Below are positions 54,383-57,072 of a stretch of 57,072 nt of DNA, piece by piece. The notes under the pieces were generated by a model. It was given only the letters and a program-made list of their open reading frames with translations, was not told where the DNA came from and did not search any database. A program made the position numbers and the translations under genes. The DNA comes from Candidatus Planktophila sp. (GTDB lineage Bacteria > Actinomycetota > Actinomycetes > Nanopelagicales > Nanopelagicaceae), in NCBI GenBank assembly GCA_021741905.1, contig JAIOWZ010000005.1, positions 1 to 57,072 on the forward strand, in the 5' to 3' direction. The number at the start of each line of letters is the position of its first letter. Position 1 is the first letter of the stretch.

Positions 54383-54388
54383 GACCCC

Positions 54389-55345
54389 ATGACTAAGAGA
54401 GTTCTACTGGCAGCGCCTCGCGGATATTGCGCAGGGGTGGATCGAGCCGTCGTTACTGTAGAAAAAGCATTGGCTCTCTATGGCGCACCTGTCTATGTGC
54501 GAAAGCAGATCGTGCACAACGTCCACGTTGTTGCCTCCTTGGAAGCAAAGGGTGCGATCTTCGTGGAAGAAACTGATGAAGTTCCAGAGGGCAAGACAGT
54601 TGTTTTCTCTGCCCACGGAGTTTCACCACTTGTTCATGAGCAAGCAGCAGCTCGTAATCTAAAAACTATTGATGCAACCTGTCCCTTGGTGACCAAGGTT
54701 CACCACGAGGTTCGCCGCTTTGCTACTGAGGACTCTGAAATTTTGCTTATCGGTCACCATGGCCACGAAGAAGTTGAAGGCACAGCAGGTGAAGCACCAG
54801 ATCGTGTTCGCATCGTCGATGGATTAGATGGCGCTCGCACGATCCAACCAACACCTGGCAAGAACTTAGTCTGGCTATCGCAAACAACATTATCTGTCGA
54901 TGAAACCATGGAAGCCGTTGCAATCTTAAAAGAGCGTTTTCCAGAGATTCAGGCACCACCTAGTGATGACATTTGTTATGCCACACAAAATCGTCAAGAA
55001 GCGATCAAAGAAATCGCACCTCAAGCCGATCTAGTAATTGTCGTTGGCTCTCGTAACTCCAGTAACTCCGTACGTTTAGTTGAAGTTGCACTGGAATATG
55101 GCGCAAAGGCCTCACACCTTGTTGATTACGCCGAAGAGATCCAAGATGAGTGGTTCACAGGTGTTGAAACGATCGGCGTTACCAGCGGGGCATCAGTACC
55201 TGAGATTTTGGTGAAGGATGTTTTAGCCACCTTGCGCGAGCACGGCTTCAAAGATGTTCAAGAGATTACAGCGGCCGAAGAGTCACTGCTTTTTGCTCTG
55301 CCTCCTGAGCTTCGTAAAGACATGAAGGCGGCGGGTCAGGCTTAA
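54389..55345 (+). CDS. ispH: 4-hydroxy-3-methylbut-2-enyl diphosphate reductase
   Basis: This is the last MEP-pathway enzyme, reducing HMBPP to IPP and DMAPP with a 4Fe-4S cluster. The three cluster Cys are in [25 protein letters not shown] and [31 protein letters not shown] and [13 protein letters not shown] are also canonical. The length of 318 aa is normal. It completes, with ispE, the isoprenoid supply for the prenyl synthase at 48.2 kb. The xseA/ispH divergence is conserved in Actinobacteria. Confidence 0.97.
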   Translation: MTKRVLLAAPRGYCAGVDRAVVTVEKALALYGAPVYVRKQIVHNVHVVASLEAKGAIFVEETDEVPEGKTVVFSAHGVSPLVHEQAAARNLKTIDATCPLVTKVHHEVRRFATEDSEILLIGHHGHEEVEGTAGEAPDRVRIVDGLDGARTIQPTPGKNLVWLSQTTLSVDETMEAVAILKERFPEIQAPPSDDICYATQNRQEAIKEIAPQADLVIVVGSRNSSNSVRLVEVALEYGAKASHLVDYAEEIQDEWFTGVETIGVTSGASVPEILVKDVLATLREHGFKDVQEITAAEESLLFALPPELRKDMKAAGQA

Positions 55346-55397
55346 AATTTGACCATTACTGGTCGTCTTTCTAGTTTCGACTTAATGGCTTTCTGTT

Positions 55398-55403
55398 TAC
55401 AAT
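55398..55403 (+). promoter_or_regulatory. -10 element (TACAAT), leaderless layout, for the repeat-rich secreted protein
   Basis: TACAAT, ACAACT, ATG 55410: a 6-nt spacer. A possible -35 is TTCGAC (55376-55381), 16 nt upstream. Confidence 0.55.
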
Positions 55404-55409
55404 ACAACT

Positions 55410-57072
55410 ATGAAGCGTCGGTTGCTTACCTCGATCTGCGCCTCGCTCTTTCTAGTCCAACTCATCACACCAGCTAGTGCTGCGACCAAAACTGGGATGA
55501 CCTGCAGTAAGCACAAATCAACCACAGTTTCAGCAGGAATGAGATACACCTGCATTAAATCTGGGTCCAAGCTTGTGTGGAGTAAAGGTGTGAAGGTTGT
55601 AAGTACAACTCCTAAACCTTCAGTTTCTCCAACACCATCACCTTCTGCAACACCATCACCTTCTGCAACACCATCACCTTCTGCAACACCATCACCTTCA
55701 GCAACACCATCACCTTCAGCAACTGATCTGCCTGCTATTCGCGCAGCAGCACTTGCTAACAATACTTTTTATGCGGATCGCGGTAATTGTCACAGCCGTG
55801 GAATTAACGCAGAGCTGCAAGCACTTGAGGCAGGCAACTGGAAACGGCTAGCAGGTGCAATGGGTTGGGAAGATTCCAATAGTTGTCCTGTAGCCCAACC
55901 TGTTCAACCATGGGTAGCTATGGATATTCCTGCGGGAACCACTCTTCGATGGAGATTTTGGCTCACAGGAGTGTTTGATTTGAATAGCGCAACATTTATG
56001 TCTTTAACAAAAAAAGTTCAGGCAAATACAGCTGCTACACCAGTGGCAACGCCTCCTGCGAGCGCAACTGTCAGACCATCAGTCACACCGACACCTACTG
56101 CAACTGCAACCATCAGACCTTCAGTCGCACCGACACCTACTGCAACTGCAACCATCAGACCTTCAGTCGCACCGACTATTGCACCAACTATTGCCGCAAC
56201 ACCGACACCTTCTGCGACCGTAACGCGTCCACCAACTGTTGCACCTACTGTTGCACCTACTGTTGCACCTACTGTTGTGCCTACTGTTGCACCTACACCG
56301 ACAGTTGCCCCAACAGCCACACCTACAATTGCACCAACACCAAAGAGTCAAAGTCCTTTACTCATATCAAATGCGGTGTTAACTGGTACTGCTGGAAGCA
56401 CCATAACCCTCACAACTTCTGGTGGCTCAGGGACCGGTGCGGTTACTTTCGCTGTCACGGGAGTTGGCTGCTCTGTAAATGGTTCTTTGTTGGGTTCTAT
56501 CGGTGTGGTGACATGCGTTGTTACAGCCACAAAGGCAGCAAGCCTAGGCCAACCACCTTCAGTTTCAGCGCCTGCCACATTTACCTTTGGGCAGCAAGCA
56601 CTGTTAGTTTCAAACACAGTTCGTAGAGCACGAGCTGGAACTGCAATCACTCTTACTTTCAGTGGTGGCTCTGGTACAGGATCGGTTTACTATTCTGTAA
56701 CGGGAGCAAATTGCAATGTATCAACTTCGGATTACAAGTTATGGACCCTTATAGCTGGGGATGCTACAACTTGTTCTGTTACTGCAAAAAATAATGCTGC
56801 TGTCGGTTATGTGACTACAACCTCAGCACCTGCGATTTTTGAGTTCTTTAAGCAAGATCTTCCGCAATTAGTCACTCGATCATATACCGATGTAAGTTTG
56901 ACTAAAGTTGCGTCTACATCAACGCTCTATCCTGTCGGAACTCGCATTTATATTGTTGCAGAAAGCCCATACTCCACACCAGGAGATTCATTTAAACCCC
57001 CAATTTTCACCGTTACAGGGACGAATTGCACTGCTCAAAATTCTTCTAGCTCAGGCCAGTATTATGGAATCG
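55410..57072 (+). CDS. Repeat-rich secreted surface protein (3' end outside window)
   Basis: At least 554 codons are open to the window edge. The signal peptide (MKRRLLTSICASLF...PASA) is followed by a Cys-pair module (GMTCSKHKSTTVSAGMRYTC...KLVW) shared with the secreted protein at 6328. Next is a (TPSPSA)5 linker, then a ~90-residue folded segment with Cys (NCHSRGINAELQALEAGNWKRL...SNSCPVAQ). A long Thr/Pro/Ala region of repeats follows, then at least two ~85-residue beta-type repeats (SNAVLTGTAGSTITLTTSGGSGTG... and SNTVRRARAGTAITLTFSGGSGTG...), each with two spaced Cys. It is likely a long exposed wall or appendage protein, possibly O-mannosylated on the Thr/Pro runs. Confidence 0.85.
   Translation, partial: MKRRLLTSICASLFLVQLITPASAATKTGMTCSKHKSTTVSAGMRYTCIKSGSKLVWSKGVKVVSTTPKPSVSPTPSPSATPSPSATPSPSATPSPSATPSPSATDLPAIRAAALANNTFYADRGNCHSRGINAELQALEAGNWKRLAGAMGWEDSNSCPVAQPVQPWVAMDIPAGTTLRWRFWLTGVFDLNSATFMSLTKKVQANTAATPVATPPASATVRPSVTPTPTATATIRPSVAPTPTATATIRPSVAPTIAPTIAATPTPSATVTRPPTVAPTVAPTVAPTVVPTVAPTPTVAPTATPTIAPTPKSQSPLLISNAVLTGTAGSTITLTTSGGSGTGAVTFAVTGVGCSVNGSLLGSIGVVTCVVTATKAASLGQPPSVSAPATFTFGQQALLVSNTVRRARAGTAITLTFSGGSGTGSVYYSVTGANCNVSTSDYKLWTLIAGDATTCSVTAKNNAAVGYVTTTSAPAIFEFFKQDLPQLVTRSYTDVSLTKVASTSTLYPVGTRIYIVAESPYSTPGDSFKPPIFTVTGTNCTAQNSSSSGQYYGI
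55632..55721 (+). repeat. 18-bp tandem repeat x5 encoding TPSPSA
   Basis: The unit ACACCATCACCTTCTGCA is repeated five times in frame; the last two copies have TCA for TCT. Near identity at the DNA level suggests recent expansion or slippage and possible length variation between strains. Confidence 0.95.
56073..56176 (+). repeat. 42-bp tandem repeat, two full copies and a partial third, encoding RPSV(T/A)PTPTATATI
   Basis: Copies run 56073-56114 and 56115-56156, with a partial third to about 56176. They lie in the Thr/Pro-rich stalk of the secreted protein. Confidence 0.9.
56235..56294 (+). repeat. 12-bp tandem repeat x5 encoding TVAP
   Basis: The unit ACTGTTGCACCT occurs five times in frame, with one GCA-to-GTG change in the fourth copy. 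It extends the Thr/Pro stalk. Confidence 0.92.

Noticed and set aside
55632-56294. CRISPR-like array
   Set aside because: Repeats are contiguous, 12-42 bp, in frame and without unique spacers; they encode a Pro/Thr stalk.
55397-56320. Minus-strand frames with GDGVAEGDGVAEG- and GATVGATVG-type repeats
   Set aside because: They are the reverse shadows of the Thr/Pro repeat codons in the secreted protein on the plus strand, which has a signal peptide, a -10 element and a continuous frame.

Overview
The window comes from a compact, AT-leaning actinobacterial chromosome. Gene order points to Actinobacteria: rsmI-metG-tatD-rsmA-ispE, tRNA-Gln-glmU-prs-rplY-pth, mfd-SurA-like-mazG-eno-ftsB-DUF501-ppx, greA-DUF4307 and xseA/xseB-ispH. 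So do actinobacterial family proteins (DUF501, DUF3817, DUF4307, PIN-PhoH fusion, an Rv1086-like prenyl synthase). Very short or overlapping gene junctions and low-GC codon use suggest a streamlined freshwater lineage such as Nanopelagicales (acI). That placement is inference from style, not from a marker gene.

Layout. 1-2.7 kb: two GH13 alpha-glucan hydrolases, the first cut by the window edge. 2.7-6.3 kb: esterase, photolyase and a membrane diguanylate cyclase. 6.3-12.6 kb: a secreted coiled-coil protein, SDR and saccharopine-dehydrogenase-like enzymes, tRNA-Arg, purU, an MmpL-type transporter and an FmdB zinc ribbon. 12.7-16.7 kb: copC, copD-ctaG, acyl-CoA dehydrogenase and 5-formyl-THF cyclo-ligase. 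16.8-19.1 kb: a domain-deleted MoeA/gephyrin-like protein, a RimJ-type acetyltransferase and a membrane protein, the same order as the Glp/GlpR division locus of other Actinobacteria. 19.1-40.8 kb: mannosyltransferase, then long housekeeping runs for translation, rRNA methylation, isoprenoids, cell-wall precursors, PRPP, transcription-coupled repair, glycolysis and polyphosphate, ending in a family 5 uracil-DNA glycosylase. 40.8-42.1 kb: an oddly built tRNA(UAA) and a cluster of small lipoprotein and zinc-ribbon membrane genes. 42.3-51.3 kb: Bax inhibitor, MFS, DrrAB-like ABC exporter, GreA, SURF1, cis-prenyltransferase, PhoH and a lytic transglycosylase behind a structured leader. 51.3-55.3 kb: fumarase, exonuclease VII and IspH. 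55.4 kb to the end: a repeat-rich secreted surface protein that runs off the window.

The strongest window-wide signal is regulatory. At 13 starts a TANNNT hexamer lies exactly 6 nt before an ATG or GTG, the layout of leaderless actinobacterial transcripts. xseA and ispH are driven by back-to-back -10 hexamers in a 25-bp divergent gap. Other items worth a second look are the MoeA-like protein lacking domain II and its catalytic motifs, a CopC without a single histidine, the class I tRNA with a UAA anticodon, a shared CxxC-YRAD-CPxC ribbon in two small membrane proteins, and a shared Cys-pair module in two secreted proteins.
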